Shown: piece after piece, positions 1 to 7,905 of the stretch
How positions within the stretch are numbered: the stretch's first letter is position 1
Layout: every line of letters begins with the position of its first letter
Assembly (NCBI GenBank): GCA_005502775.1
Contig: SCNI01000036.1
Location: 1 to 33,773 of the forward strand
Length of the DNA stretch: 33,773 nucleotides
DNA from: Microbacteriaceae bacterium 3FA27C10
GTDB taxonomy: Bacteria > Actinomycetota > Actinomycetes > Actinomycetales > Microbacteriaceae
Direction of reading: 5' to 3'
Notes under the pieces: generated by a model
What the model was told of the DNA's origin: nothing
What the model saw: only the letters and a program-made list of their open reading frames with translations
The model's database searches: none
Made by a program: the position numbers and the translations under genes

Positions 1-1454
1 CACCCGCCCTCCCTACCGACGGCCGTCCGGTCGTCTTCCGCGACGCGCTCGTCCTCACCCTGAACGACCGGCACGACATCCTCCGGCACGGCGACGTGCT
101 CGTGGTCGGCAGCGAGATCGCGGCGATCGGCGAAGCGCTCGCCGTGCCCGACGGGACCTTCGAGATCGACGCCGCCGGCGGCATCCTGATGCCCGGCATG
201 ATCGACACCCACCGCCACATGTGGCAGACGGCGATGCGCGGCTACGGAGCCGACTGGACGCTCACGCAGTACTTCGTCTGGTACTACCTGGAGTACGGCC
301 AGCACTTCCGCCCCGAGGACATCTACGCCGGCAACGCCCTCTCGGCGCTCGACGCGATCGACGCCGGGGTCACCACCACCGTCGACTGGTCGCACGGACT
401 GCGCACGATCGAGCACGCCGAGGCGGCCCTGCAGTCGCTGCGGGACTCGGCGGGGCGTTTCGTGTTCGCGCCCGGCAACATCTTCGGGGCGCCGTGGGAG
501 TGGGCGTCGAACCCCGACTTCCAGAACTTCGTGCGCGCCAACGACACGGGCTCCGATCTTCTGCGCTTCCAGCTCGCCTTCGACGTCACCGGCGATCCGG
601 CGTTCCCCGAGCGCGGAGCGTTCGAGGCGGCGCGCGAGCTGGGACTGGCCGTCACCACCCACGCGGGCGTCTGGGGCGCCACGAACGACGACGGCATCCG
701 GCTGATGTACGAGAACGGCTTCATGACGCCGGAGACCGTCTACGTGCACGCGGCGACGCTCAGCAACGACTCCTACCAGCGCATCGCGGCCACCGGCGGC
801 TCGGTGTCGCTCGCGACCGAGAGCGAGCAGAGCTGCGGGCAGGGCTACCCGCCGTCGTGGGTGCTGCGCGAGCATGGCATCCCGATGTCGCTCTCGGTCG
901 ACACGAGCGTGTGGTTCTCGAGCGACCTGTTCACGGCGATGCGCTCGACCCTCGGGGCCGACCGCTCGTTCGAGCACCTCCAGGCCCACGAGAAGGGCGA
1001 CACCGTCACCCACTCGCACCTGCGGGCCGAGCACGTCGTGGACTGGGCCACCCGGGGCGGCGCGAAGGCGCTGGGGCTGGATGCGGTGACCGGGAGCATC
1101 GAGGTGGGCAAGAAGGCCGACCTCGTGCTGCTGAAGAACGACGACTCGCCGTCGATGTTCCCCATCACGAACCCGTACGGCCACGTGGCGCTGCAGGTGG
1201 GGCGGGCGGACGTGCACACCGTCGTGGTCGACGGCCGCATCGCCAAGTACGACGGTTCGCTCGTCGGCCACGACCTCGCACGCACGCGGGCGGCTGTGGA
1301 GAACACGGTCGACTACCTGCAGTCGACGCTCGGCGCCGACACCTGGGGCGCCGGCATGAACCCCGACATCCCCGAGACGAAGGTGCTCGACAACCCCTAC
1401 ATGTACACCGACTACCGCACGGCGGCCACGCACGCGGCCACGCCGGAGGGCTGA
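1..1454 (+). CDS. Amidohydrolase family protein (cytosine-deaminase-like), 5' end cut by window
   Basis: Metal-dependent hydrolase of the amidohydrolase superfamily (TRZ/ATZ or cytosine-deaminase-like branch), expected to deaminate or hydrolyse a heterocyclic or amide substrate in the cytoplasm. The frame is open from base 3, and the codons before the GTG at 96 encode a normal family N-terminus (GRPVVFRDALVLT), so the true start lies upstream of the window. Visible motifs: the metal-binding HxH in DTHRHMWQ (about 208-225), a histidine in TTHAGVWG (about 654), a histidine in VHAATLS (about 747), and an aspartate in SLSVDTS (about 900). The C-terminus returns to the beta-sandwich (GSIEVGKKADLVLL), as expected. 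The metal-site residues look complete, so the enzyme is probably active. The substrate cannot be told from sequence. Confidence 0.85.
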   Translation, partial: PALPTDGRPVVFRDALVLTLNDRHDILRHGDVLVVGSEIAAIGEALAVPDGTFEIDAAGGILMPGMIDTHRHMWQTAMRGYGADWTLTQYFVWYYLEYGQHFRPEDIYAGNALSALDAIDAGVTTTVDWSHGLRTIEHAEAALQSLRDSAGRFVFAPGNIFGAPWEWASNPDFQNFVRANDTGSDLLRFQLAFDVTGDPAFPERGAFEAARELGLAVTTHAGVWGATNDDGIRLMYENGFMTPETVYVHAATLSNDSYQRIAATGGSVSLATESEQSCGQGYPPSWVLREHGIPMSLSVDTSVWFSSDLFTAMRSTLGADRSFEHLQAHEKGDTVTHSHLRAEHVVDWATRGGAKALGLDAVTGSIEVGKKADLVLLKNDDSPSMFPITNPYGHVALQVGRADVHTVVVDGRIAKYDGSLVGHDLARTRAAVENTVDYLQSTLGADTWGAGMNPDIPETKVLDNPYMYTDYRTAATHAATPEG

Positions 1455-1506
1455 GCACGCCGCCCCGGCTCGCCCAGCGCCCATGCGGGCATGGTAGACA
1501 CGGAGG

Positions 1507-2058
1507 ATGTCCACGACGAGCTGGCGGTTCTTCCAGCCGCGCAAACCTCCCAAGCTGCCCCCGAAGGGCGAGCCGTGGGGCGGGCTGCTGAGGCCGGCGA
1601 CCTTCGTGACGCTCGGCATCGTGCTGGCCCTGGTGGCCACGGTGTGGATCGGGGTGGCGACGGCGAGGTCGAATGCGCCCACCACGCTCGACGGCGTGAC
1701 TGCCGAGGTCATGGTGGAGGTCGACGCGGTCACGGCCGCTGCCGGCGACCCCGAGGCCGTTCCGGCCGATTCGACCGCGGTCGTGCCCTGCCCGGCCGGC
1801 GGCGCGGGCCAGCAGTACACGATCACCCGCACCGTCCCGCTGCGGCCGGGGGTCAGCGGGGCGGATGCGCTGGCCGGCATCCGCTCGGACTACGAGTCGC
1901 GGGGCTGGAAGGTCTCGACCTCGTCGTTCGGCGGGCAGGGCGGCGTGCAGTCGGAGCTCATCGGCCTCAACCTCGTGCCGGTGACCGTCACGGTCACCTC
2001 GGCCGACGAGCCGCTCTCGCTGCGCATCGAGAGCGCGTCGCGCTGCACGGCGCCCTAG
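1507..2058 (+). CDS. Membrane-anchored hypothetical protein
   Basis: 183 residues of unknown function. A basic, proline-rich cytoplasmic N-terminus (about 1-30) is followed by one hydrophobic helix (about 33-52, FVTLGIVLALVATVWIGVAT) and an extracytoplasmic domain of about 130 residues with two cysteines (VVPCPAG and SASRCTAP) that could form a disulphide. The region from about 105 to 170 looks like a small alpha/beta fold. The start is the ATG at 1507. The GGAGG touches this ATG with no spacing and cannot act as a normal ribosome binding site, while TAGACA lies six bases upstream, so a leaderless message is likely. The gene follows the amidohydrolase by 52 bp but need not share its function. 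Confidence 0.75.
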   Translation: MSTTSWRFFQPRKPPKLPPKGEPWGGLLRPATFVTLGIVLALVATVWIGVATARSNAPTTLDGVTAEVMVEVDAVTAAAGDPEAVPADSTAVVPCPAGGAGQQYTITRTVPLRPGVSGADALAGIRSDYESRGWKVSTSSFGGQGGVQSELIGLNLVPVTVTVTSADEPLSLRIESASRCTAP

Positions 2059-2130
2059 CGGCTCAATGCGGAATCCGGCTGGTGCTCGCGCTGTAGGCGC
2101 CGACGGCCGCGCTGCCCGGGGCGGCAGCCC

Positions 2131-2490
2131 TCAGCGGCCCTGGCGCTTCTTGAAGGGCTTCGGTTCGCCCTTCACGACAGGGGCCCGGCCTCGGCCCTTC
2201 GAGGCCTTGGCCTTGCCGCCGGCCTTCGGCGCGGGAGGCGGGGCGGCGGCCACCCGGGCTCGGGCTTCGGGCCGGAACGCGATGCCCGCCGGGGTGAGGG
2301 TGAGCGACGGGGCACCGGCTTCGACCTCCGCCGGCTCGGTCTCGTGCACGAGCTGCTCGCCGCGCTCGGCCTCGAGGGCCGCGAGGGAGGCCTGGATGGT
2401 CGCCCGAGAGACGTGCGCGGCGTTCGCGGCACGCGAGTAGTCGCTCTCGTCGGAGATCGCGAGGAAGTGCTTCAGCCAGTCGATGTCCAC
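2131..2490 (-). CDS. LysR-type HTH domain protein with basic low-complexity tail
   Basis: 119-residue DNA-binding protein. Residues 1-60 (MDIDWLKHFLAISDESDYSRAANAAHVSRATIQ) match the winged-helix N-terminus of LysR-type regulators. A short wing segment (LTLTPAG) follows, then about 45 residues of Ala/Pro/Lys/Arg-rich sequence ending PFKKRQGR. The effector-binding domain of about 200 residues found in true LysR proteins is absent. The tail could bind nucleic acid nonspecifically. The GTG start at 2490 is preceded on the minus strand by TAGTCT with a six-base gap, a leaderless promoter. It diverges from the aldo/keto reductase at 2628. It could be a shortened regulator or a nucleoid-type DNA-binding protein; I cannot choose. 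Confidence 0.7.
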   Translation of the reverse strand: MDIDWLKHFLAISDESDYSRAANAAHVSRATIQASLAALEAERGEQLVHETEPAEVEAGAPSLTLTPAGIAFRPEARARVAAAPPPAPKAGGKAKASKGRGRAPVVKGEPKPFKKRQGR

Positions 2491-2496
2491 GCCCCG

Positions 2497-2502
2497 AGAC
2501 TA
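2497..2502 (-). promoter_or_regulatory. -10 element (TAGTCT) of leaderless HTH gene
   Basis: TAGTCT reads on the minus strand and ends six bases before the GTG at 2490. This spacing would place transcription start at or next to the start codon. There is no Shine-Dalgarno sequence in the gap (CGGGGC). Confidence 0.5.
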
Positions 2503-2615
2503 CGGGGTGCGCGGCGAAGAGCGACCACCTAGATCAGCATGGGCCGAGCCTGGCGGGGAGGGAGGACTGGGGAGGCAGGTAATGCCGGGTCCTCCCAGCG
2601 CGGTCGCCGTGCCCG

Positions 2616-2621
2616 TAGCGT
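2616..2621 (+). promoter_or_regulatory. -10 element (TAGCGT) of leaderless aldo/keto reductase gene
   Basis: TAGCGT ends six bases before the ATG at 2628. The intervening TCGAGGC has only a weak, too-close purine run. The same hexamer at the same distance precedes the histidine kinase gene at 24011. Confidence 0.5.
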
Positions 2622-2627
2622 CGAGGC

Positions 2628-3518
2628 ATGAACGAGATGCTCACCCTCAACAACGGCGTGCGGATGCCCGCCCTCGGCCTCGGCGTGTTCCAGAGCTCGC
2701 CGGTGGAGACGGCTGCCGCCGTCACGGAAGCCCTGCGCGTGGGGTACCGCCACATCGACACCGCGGCCGCCTACCTGAACGAGCGCGAGGTCGGCGACGG
2801 CATCCGCGCCTCCGGGCTCGACCGCGACGAGATCTTCATCGAGACCAAGGTGTGGATCACCCAGTACGGCTACGGCGAGACCTTGCACGCCTTCGACCTC
2901 TCGACCCGCAAGCTCGGCGTCGAGACGCTCGACCTGCTGATCCTGCACCAGCCGGCCCCGTGGCTGTGGGAGTCGACTCTCGAGGCCTACCGCGCTCTCG
3001 AGAGCCTGCTCGCCGAGGGGCGGGTCCGCTCGATCGGCGTCAGCAACTTCAAGCCCGCCCATCTCGAGCGCCTGCTCGAGGTGCGCGAGGTGGTGCCGGC
3101 CGTCAACCAGATCGAGCTGCACCCCTATTTCGTGCAGAAGGAGACGCAGTCGGCGGATGCCGAACGCGGCATCGTGACGCAGGCCTGGTCGCCGATCGGC
3201 GGCATCAACTTCTACCCCGGCTTCGGCGACGGCACCGCGAAGAACCCGCTGAACGACCCCGTGATCGCCGCCATCGGCGAGGCGCACGGCAAGACGGCGG
3301 CGCAGGTGATGATCCGCTGGCACCTGCAGCAGGGCCGCAGCGCCATCCCCAAGTCGGTGCGGCCGGCGCGCATCGCCGAGAACTTCGCCGTGTTCGACTT
3401 CGAGCTGAGCGCGGCCGAACTGGCGGAGATCGACGCGCTCGACCTCGGCATCCGGCGCGGACCGGAGCCCGACGAGGTGCGCCCGCCCTCGCGCGTGTGG
3501 GAGATCCCCGAGGTCTGA
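2628..3518 (+). CDS. Aldo/keto reductase (2,5-diketo-gluconate reductase-like)
   Basis: 296-residue NADPH-dependent reductase of the AKR superfamily, cytoplasmic TIM barrel, reducing aldehydes or ketones to alcohols. The full catalytic tetrad is visible: Asp44 (RHIDTA), Tyr49 (AAYLNE), Lys74 (ETKVW) and His107 (LILHQP). The coenzyme-binding region IPKSVRPARIAENF is at about 243-256. Length and the SVRPARI motif fit the AKR5 group. The start at 2628 is set by the family N-terminus (LTLNNGVRMPALGLG) and by the -10 element six bases upstream. The gene is convergent with the SDR protein, with a large hairpin between them. The physiological substrate is unknown. Confidence 0.9.
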   Translation: MNEMLTLNNGVRMPALGLGVFQSSPVETAAAVTEALRVGYRHIDTAAAYLNEREVGDGIRASGLDRDEIFIETKVWITQYGYGETLHAFDLSTRKLGVETLDLLILHQPAPWLWESTLEAYRALESLLAEGRVRSIGVSNFKPAHLERLLEVREVVPAVNQIELHPYFVQKETQSADAERGIVTQAWSPIGGINFYPGFGDGTAKNPLNDPVIAAIGEAHGKTAAQVMIRWHLQQGRSAIPKSVRPARIAENFAVFDFELSAAELAEIDALDLGIRRGPEPDEVRPPSRVWEIPEV

Positions 3519-3534
3519 GCGCCCGGGGGTCCAG

Positions 3535-3590
3535 CGAGGTCGCGCGAAGTGTTGCCGGCGGGCTCCCGCAGAGCACTTCGCGCGACCTCG
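3535..3590. terminator. 17-bp perfect inverted repeat, likely bidirectional terminator
   Basis: Arms CGAGGTCGCGCGAAGTG (3535-3551) and its exact reverse complement (3574-3590) enclose a 22-base loop that itself contains GCGGG-CT-CCCGC. It lies between the convergent aldo/keto reductase (ends 3518) and SDR gene (ends 3683). There is no T-run, as is usual for actinobacterial hairpin terminators. It may be one copy of a dispersed intergenic repeat. Confidence 0.6.
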
Positions 3591-3682
3591 GCGGGACGGG
3601 GCGGGCATTGGATGCGTCGAGCCGGGATGGAAGGCCCCGGTGCGTCCCTTTCCCGCTGCAGGGCGTTTCGGGCCTGCGCGTC

Positions 3683-4516
3683 TCAGTGCCCCGAGCATCC
3701 CGCCGGGCGGCGCTGCTCGTCCACCCATTCGGCGAAGCGCTGCCGGCCGAGTTCGGCCCCCGGACCGGCGAGGAGGGTGCCGTCCCGCAGGGCCTTGCCG
3801 AAGCCGCCGGGGAGCGGGACCTCGAGCACCCCCCGGCGCCGCCCGATCGCGGCCCCGATCGCCGTCGCGGTCGCGTAGGAGCGCACCATGTCGGCCATCC
3901 GCAGCACCTCGGGGCCCGCGAGGTCGGGTGCCCGCCCGGCCGGGCCACCCTCGGCCAGCAACACGAGCTTCTCGCCCACCTCCCGTGCGGCGACGGGCTG
4001 CGACACCATCTTCGGCACCACGCTGACCGGCCCGAGCGAGAACTGCCCGAGCAGCTGCTGGGCGAACTCGTGGAACTGCGTGGCCCGCAGGATCGTGGAC
4101 GGGATGCGCCCCTCGCCCACGAGCCGCTCCTGCAGTGCCTTGCCGGCGTAGTAGCCGGAGGGAGCCCGATCGCTGCCCACGATCGAGAGCGCGAGGTGAT
4201 GGCCGACGCCGGCGGTCTCCTCGGCGGTGAGCAGCGTGCGGGTGACGGTGCCGAAGAAGCGCTCGGAGGCCGCGGCGGACTGCGTCTGCACCGAGGTGAC
4301 GTCGATCACGGCGTCGGCGCCCGCGAGCACTCGGGCGAGCTGGACGTCGAGCCCGAGCCCAGTGCGGGCACGGGCGGCACCCGCCGCACCGGCCGCGCCG
4401 GCCAGATCGATCCCCGCCGAACGGGAGACCACCACCACCTCGTGCCCCCGCTCGCGGGCACACTCCACCACACGGCGTCCGACGACTCCTGTTCCTCCGG
4501 CCACGACGAGCTTCAC
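3683..4516 (-). CDS. SDR/NmrA-like NAD(P)-binding protein
   Basis: 277-residue atypical short-chain dehydrogenase of the NmrA/NAD(P)H-azoreductase-like group. The N-terminus VKLVVAGGTGVVGRRVVE carries the GxxGxxG dinucleotide-binding loop (residues 7-13). VVVVSRS follows the second strand. A YYAGK motif in the middle resembles the SDR Tyr-x-x-x-Lys pair. A frame extends upstream to 4756 but is Arg/Ser-rich and lacks family similarity. I choose the GTG at 4516 because GAGAGG lies about eight bases upstream and the Rossmann strand begins at once. It could act as a reductase or as a redox-sensing regulator; the substrate is unknown. Confidence 0.85.
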   Translation of the reverse strand: MKLVVAGGTGVVGRRVVECARERGHEVVVVSRSAGIDLAGAAGAAGAARARTGLGLDVQLARVLAGADAVIDVTSVQTQSAAASERFFGTVTRTLLTAEETAGVGHHLALSIVGSDRAPSGYYAGKALQERLVGEGRIPSTILRATQFHEFAQQLLGQFSLGPVSVVPKMVSQPVAAREVGEKLVLLAEGGPAGRAPDLAGPEVLRMADMVRSYATATAIGAAIGRRRGVLEVPLPGGFGKALRDGTLLAGPGAELGRQRFAEWVDEQRRPAGCSGH

Positions 4517-4939
4517 AGCGACATCCTCTCCCGGCGGGCTGCGCTCTGCACCCGCTCCCTGCCATGACGACGTGGACCGCAGGAATGTGAGGCACAACCG
4601 CCGTCGCCCTGTGTCGCGCCCGCCCGTCGCACTCCCTGACCCCGGCCACCCCCGCGAGAGGTCACTTCGACGTGCACGACTCCGGTCTTCGACGTCGAAG
4701 CGGCTTCTCGGCGGAGCAGGCCTCGGCTCTCCAGCGACGTCGGCCGACGCGGGCACCGCTCATCCCCGTGGCGGCGGAGCGCCATCCGCGGCGCCATCGC
4801 AACAGGCCCCACCCGACGACCCAAGGTGAGCGCGCGGCCGCGAAGCGACCGCACGCTCACATGTCGCGGAGCGCCGGGCAAGGACCGGCGCGACCCGTGG
4901 ACGCCGCGCGCAGCACGGCGCCCACGGCAACTAGCACAG
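4517..4939. other. Long intergenic region with palindromes, no convincing gene
   Basis: About 420 bp between the NYN gene and the SDR gene, both on the minus strand. Frames here are Arg-rich and look noncoding. It holds a perfect 14-bp palindrome, CTTCGACGTCGAAG (4687-4700). A direct repeat of TTCGACGT lies just upstream at about 4665-4672. A hairpin has arms GTGAGCG (4826-4832) and CGCTCAC (4854-4860) and could end the NYN transcript. The palindrome could be a regulator site for the SDR gene. I recognise no RNA gene. Confidence 0.4.
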
Positions 4940-5971
4940 CTACCTAGCGCGAATCAGGCGCTGCGGCCCGTCCTCCTGCAGCTCGGCCACGTCGGAGCGC
5001 GAGGAGAGGAAGTCGGTGAAGGAGCGGTAGCCGAGTGGCTTCTCGTTGAACGAGGGGTCCATGCGGCGCATCTGGTTCTTCACCGTGCCGGTGTTGAGCC
5101 ACTCGTCGGCGTCGCCCTTGGCGTGGCCGATCTGCAGGGCCCGCTTGAGCAGTTCGGTGGCGACCGTCTGCGGGTCGATGTCCTCTCCGGGTTCCGGCTC
5201 GTCGAACTGGGCGTCCTCGGTGTGCGAGAACATCGGGATGGTGGTGACGCGGCGGCTCTTCGCGGGGGCCTTCTTGGCGGGCGCCTCGGCAGGGGCGGTC
5301 TGCGCATCCGGCTGGGCCGCATCCGGTGCCGCCGTGGCCTTCTTGGCGGATCCTCCCCGGCCGCCGCCCGTGGGGGGCGGGGTCGCCGCGACCTTCTGGA
5401 TGCCCGGGATCGAGTCGTAGTGCTCGAACTCGTCGCAGGCGGCGGCGAGCGAGGTGCTCGTGGAGCCCGCGACGCCGATGCCCACCACGAAGCGGCCGAG
5501 ACGCTTCGACTTCTGGGCGAGCGCGATGTAGTCGGAGTCGCCCGCGACGATGATGACGTGAGTGAGGTCGGGCAGCCGGAAGAGGTCTTCGACCACGTCG
5601 ACGGCGAGACGGATGTCGGCGCCGTTCTTCGTGCCGCGCGTGGTGGTGGTGAACAGCTGGGTGAGGTCGACCGCGCGGGTCATCAGCTGGCGCTGGTAGC
5701 TCGCGTTCACGGGCACCGACCAGTCGGCGTAGGCGCGGTTGACGACGATGGTGCCGAAGGAGGCGGCGAAGTCGACGATCGCGTCGAAGTCGACGGTGGC
5801 GGCGGCGAGGCGGGCCGCGATCTCGGGGTCGGCATCCGGTGCGTTCTTGTCGAAGTCGCGGATGCCGTCGCGCTGGAAGGCGTTGCGGCCGTGCAGCTGC
5901 TGGTAGCGCGAGATGACGATGTTGTCGAAGTCGATGTAGAGGCCGATGCGGGATTCGTTCGGTTCGGTCAT
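4940..5971 (-). CDS. NYN-domain ribonuclease-like protein with C-terminal OST-HTH/LOTUS domain
   Basis: 343 residues. The N-terminal NYN (PIN-like) domain, about 1-185, carries the acidic residues expected for metal-dependent RNA cleavage: Asp14 and Asp16 (YIDFDN), Asp119 and Asp125 (GADIRLAVD), and Asp145 and Asp147 (AGDSDY). A Pro/Ala/Lys-rich linker (about 190-240) leads to a C-terminal domain (about 255-340, TVATELLKRALQ to FTDFLSSRSDV) that matches OST-HTH/LOTUS RNA-binding modules. The start is ATG 5971, with GAGGAG eight bases upstream. The architecture is that of LabA-like/DUF88 proteins. It probably processes or recognises structured RNA in the cytoplasm; the actual target is unknown. 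Confidence 0.85.
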   Translation of the reverse strand: MTEPNESRIGLYIDFDNIVISRYQQLHGRNAFQRDGIRDFDKNAPDADPEIAARLAAATVDFDAIVDFAASFGTIVVNRAYADWSVPVNASYQRQLMTRAVDLTQLFTTTTRGTKNGADIRLAVDVVEDLFRLPDLTHVIIVAGDSDYIALAQKSKRLGRFVVGIGVAGSTSTSLAAACDEFEHYDSIPGIQKVAATPPPTGGGRGGSAKKATAAPDAAQPDAQTAPAEAPAKKAPAKSRRVTTIPMFSHTEDAQFDEPEPGEDIDPQTVATELLKRALQIGHAKGDADEWLNTGTVKNQMRRMDPSFNEKPLGYRSFTDFLSSRSDVAELQEDGPQRLIRAR

Positions 5972-6117
5972 GGGGGGAGCTCCTCAGCTGTCGGCGGGCC
6001 GGTCTTCCGGCGATGCGGCGGAAGACTCGGTGCGATCCGGCCTGTTCAGTCTGCTGTGCGCGCTGCGGTGAGGCAACTCGTGGGGGCGCGGGGAGCGCCG
6101 GAGTGCCGCTGCATCGG

Positions 6118-6290
6118 TCAGTCGAGGGCGAACTCGTAAGAGAGGGCGAGGGGGCCCGAGCCGCGGCCCTCGTGGCAGTCGAAGCCGTGCTTCTCATAGA
6201 GATGGCGGGCGGCCTCGGCGAATTCGGCCGGGGTGCCGGCCGGCCGAACGGATGCCCTCGCCAGATCGGTGAGGGTGCTCGCGGCGGCGG
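6118..6290 (-). pseudogene. C-terminal remnant of a GNAT acetyltransferase
   Basis: The frame ending at the TGA at 6118-6120 contains FAEAARHLYEKHGFD (about 6177-6222), which resembles the last helix and strand of GNAT N-acetyltransferases (A..LYEkhGF), followed by a plausible C-terminal strand ending SYEFALD. Upstream the frame loses similarity, lacks the acetyl-CoA-binding RxxGxG/A motif, and runs into the XRE gene on the other strand. I therefore read it as the end of a gene whose 5' two-thirds was deleted. The left boundary is approximate. The rest of 5972-6382 holds nothing else I can recognise. Confidence 0.45.
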
Positions 6291-6370
6291 ACGCTTTCCA
6301 CGGCCCGCCAGGAGCGCGACCGCGGCGAGGCAGGTACCCGCAGGGCCTCCCGATGCGGTCGTCGGCGACG

Positions 6371-6376
6371 TACCGT
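6371..6376 (+). promoter_or_regulatory. -10 element (TACCGT) of leaderless XRE regulator gene
   Basis: TACCGT ends six bases before the ATG at 6383. The gap (TGAGGC) has no properly spaced Shine-Dalgarno sequence, so a leaderless transcript is predicted. Confidence 0.5.
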
Positions 6377-6382
6377 TGAGGC

Positions 6383-7288
6383 ATGGCGGACATGCGAGGC
6401 GAGATCCGGGAGTTCCTGAGTTCGCGGCGCGCCCGCATCACGCCCGAGCAGGCGGGGCTGCCCGCCTACGGCGGCAACCGGCGCGTGGCCGGACTCCGGC
6501 GCGAGGAGGTCGCGATGCTCACCGGTGTCTCGGTCGACTACTACGTGCGGCTCGAGCGCGGAAACCTGGCCGGAGCCTCCGAGAGCGTGCTCGACGCCCT
6601 GGCCCGCACCCTGCAGCTCGACGACGCCGAGCACGAATACCTGCTGAACCTCGCGCGGGCGGCCGGCCCGGCGCGACGCTCGGCGGCACGGCCGCGCGCC
6701 GCGGCGACCGTGCGCCCGGCAGTGCAGCAGATCCTCGACGCCATGCCCGAGGCCCCCGCCTGGGTGCGCAACGGGCGGCACGACATCCTCGCGGCCAACA
6801 CGATGGGCCGTGCGCTCTACGCGCCCGTCTTCGACGACCCGCGGCGCCCCACCAACACGACGCGTTTCACCTACCTCAACCCGGCGGCCCGCGAGTTCTG
6901 GCGCGACTACGACCAGATCGCCAACGATGCCGCCGCCATGCTGCGTCTGGAAGCCGGGCGCAACCCGCACGACGCGGAGCTCATCCGGCTCGTCGGCGAG
7001 CTCTCGACCCAGAGCGAGCTGTTCCGCGAGCGCTGGGCCTCGCGCGACGTCGTCTTCCATCGCAGCGGCGTGAAGCGACTGCGGCATCCGGTGGTCGGCG
7101 ATCTCGACCTCGACTACCAGTCGATGGAACTGCCGGGCGAGCCCGGCCTCGTGCTGAACGTCTACACCGCGGCCGCGGGGTCGCCCACCGCCGACGGCCT
7201 GCGCCTGCTCGCCACCTGGGCGGCGACGAGCCTCGCCGAGGCCGCGGCCGGCGCCGCCGGAGCGGATGCGGGCGCCGAGGCCCGCTGA
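6383..7288 (+). CDS. XRE-family regulator with MmyB-like ligand-binding domain
   Basis: 301-residue transcription factor. Residues 8-85 form an HTH_31-type Xre domain (GLRREEVAMLTGVSVDYYVRLERGN). Residues 115-290 form the MmyB-like PAS-related sensor domain (APAWVRNGRHDILAANTMGRAL, and later the conserved HPVVGDLDLDYQSMELPG). Members of this family sense small hydrophobic ligands, often fatty acids, and usually regulate an adjacent divergent oxidoreductase or enzyme. Here the divergent neighbour is only a GNAT remnant, so the original target may have been lost. The start at 6383 is fixed by family similarity and the adjacent -10 element. Confidence 0.9.
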   Translation: MADMRGEIREFLSSRRARITPEQAGLPAYGGNRRVAGLRREEVAMLTGVSVDYYVRLERGNLAGASESVLDALARTLQLDDAEHEYLLNLARAAGPARRSAARPRAAATVRPAVQQILDAMPEAPAWVRNGRHDILAANTMGRALYAPVFDDPRRPTNTTRFTYLNPAAREFWRDYDQIANDAAAMLRLEAGRNPHDAELIRLVGELSTQSELFRERWASRDVVFHRSGVKRLRHPVVGDLDLDYQSMELPGEPGLVLNVYTAAAGSPTADGLRLLATWAATSLAEAAAGAAGADAGAEAR

Positions 7289-7371
7289 CCCGTCCGCCCC
7301 CGGCCCCCGGCATCGGCGACCGTTCGTAGCGGTGAGCGTCCCCCCCCGGCGAGCCGGTGTCACGCTCGGCC

Positions 7372-7749
7372 TCAGTCGCGCGGCAGCACCTTCAGGGTGG
7401 TGGCGAGCACGTCGCTGCCCGTGATCGCGCCGACCGGGCCGGGGCCGAAGCGGTCGTACTTCTGGTGGAGCGCTGCGTCGAGCGGGCGCTCGACGGCGGG
7501 GTCGGCGAGCTCGAAGGTCACGTCCTTCTCCACACCGCCCGCGCTGATGTGACCGGCACCCGCGCGCTCGGCGCGGCGGAACCATCCGTTCTCCGGGCCG
7601 TGTGCCGAGCGGATGTACACGGCGCCGTCGACGACCCCCACCCAGATGGTGACGGCCGGGCGCAGCGAGCCGTCGTCGCGCTGCGAGCTGACGCGGAGCT
7701 CGGTGGCCGCTGCGATGCGGTCGAGCTCTGAGGGGGTCCAGTGTGCCAT
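7372..7749 (-). CDS. DUF2255 family protein
   Basis: 125 residues resembling the DUF2255 family, small proteins with a beta-barrel likeness to flavin/pyridoxamine-phosphate oxidase folds. Recognisable stretches are HWTPSELDRIAAATEL at the N-terminus, RPAVTIWVGVVDGAVYIRS in the middle, and HQKYDRFGPG near the end. The start is ATG 7749, with GGAG about six bases upstream. An in-frame start at 7797 exists but gives an unlikely leader. No catalytic residues are known for the family. It is convergent with the XRE gene and divergent from the ABC-F gene. Confidence 0.8.
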   Translation of the reverse strand: MAHWTPSELDRIAAATELRVSSQRDDGSLRPAVTIWVGVVDGAVYIRSAHGPENGWFRRAERAGAGHISAGGVEKDVTFELADPAVERPLDAALHQKYDRFGPGPVGAITGSDVLATTLKVLPRD

Positions 7750-7891
7750 GGGATTCTCCGGCTCCGATTCGGGGGTGAGGCATCCAGTCAACGCCATCCT
7801 CCCCGCGCGAGACAGTCCCCGTCAGAACCCCTGCCGGGCCGGCCGAGCGCGGCAGGCCCGGCGAGCGGCCCGGTGGCGCGCGGGCGTCCCG

Positions 7892-7897
7892 TAGGGT
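7892..7897 (+). promoter_or_regulatory. -10 element (TAGGGT) of ABC-F gene
   Basis: TAGGGT lies eight bases before the GTG at 7906. The spacer TGACCCCC has no Shine-Dalgarno sequence, so the message is probably leaderless or nearly so. Confidence 0.5.
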
Positions 7898-7905
7898 TGA
7901 CCCCC

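Noticed and set aside
2483-4567. Very long plus-strand open frame (about 690 codons) and a similar minus-strand one at 2529-4649
   Set aside because: Both run across the aldo/keto reductase, the hairpin and the SDR gene. They are Arg/Pro/Gly-rich without any family similarity, typical of spurious frames in GC-rich DNA.
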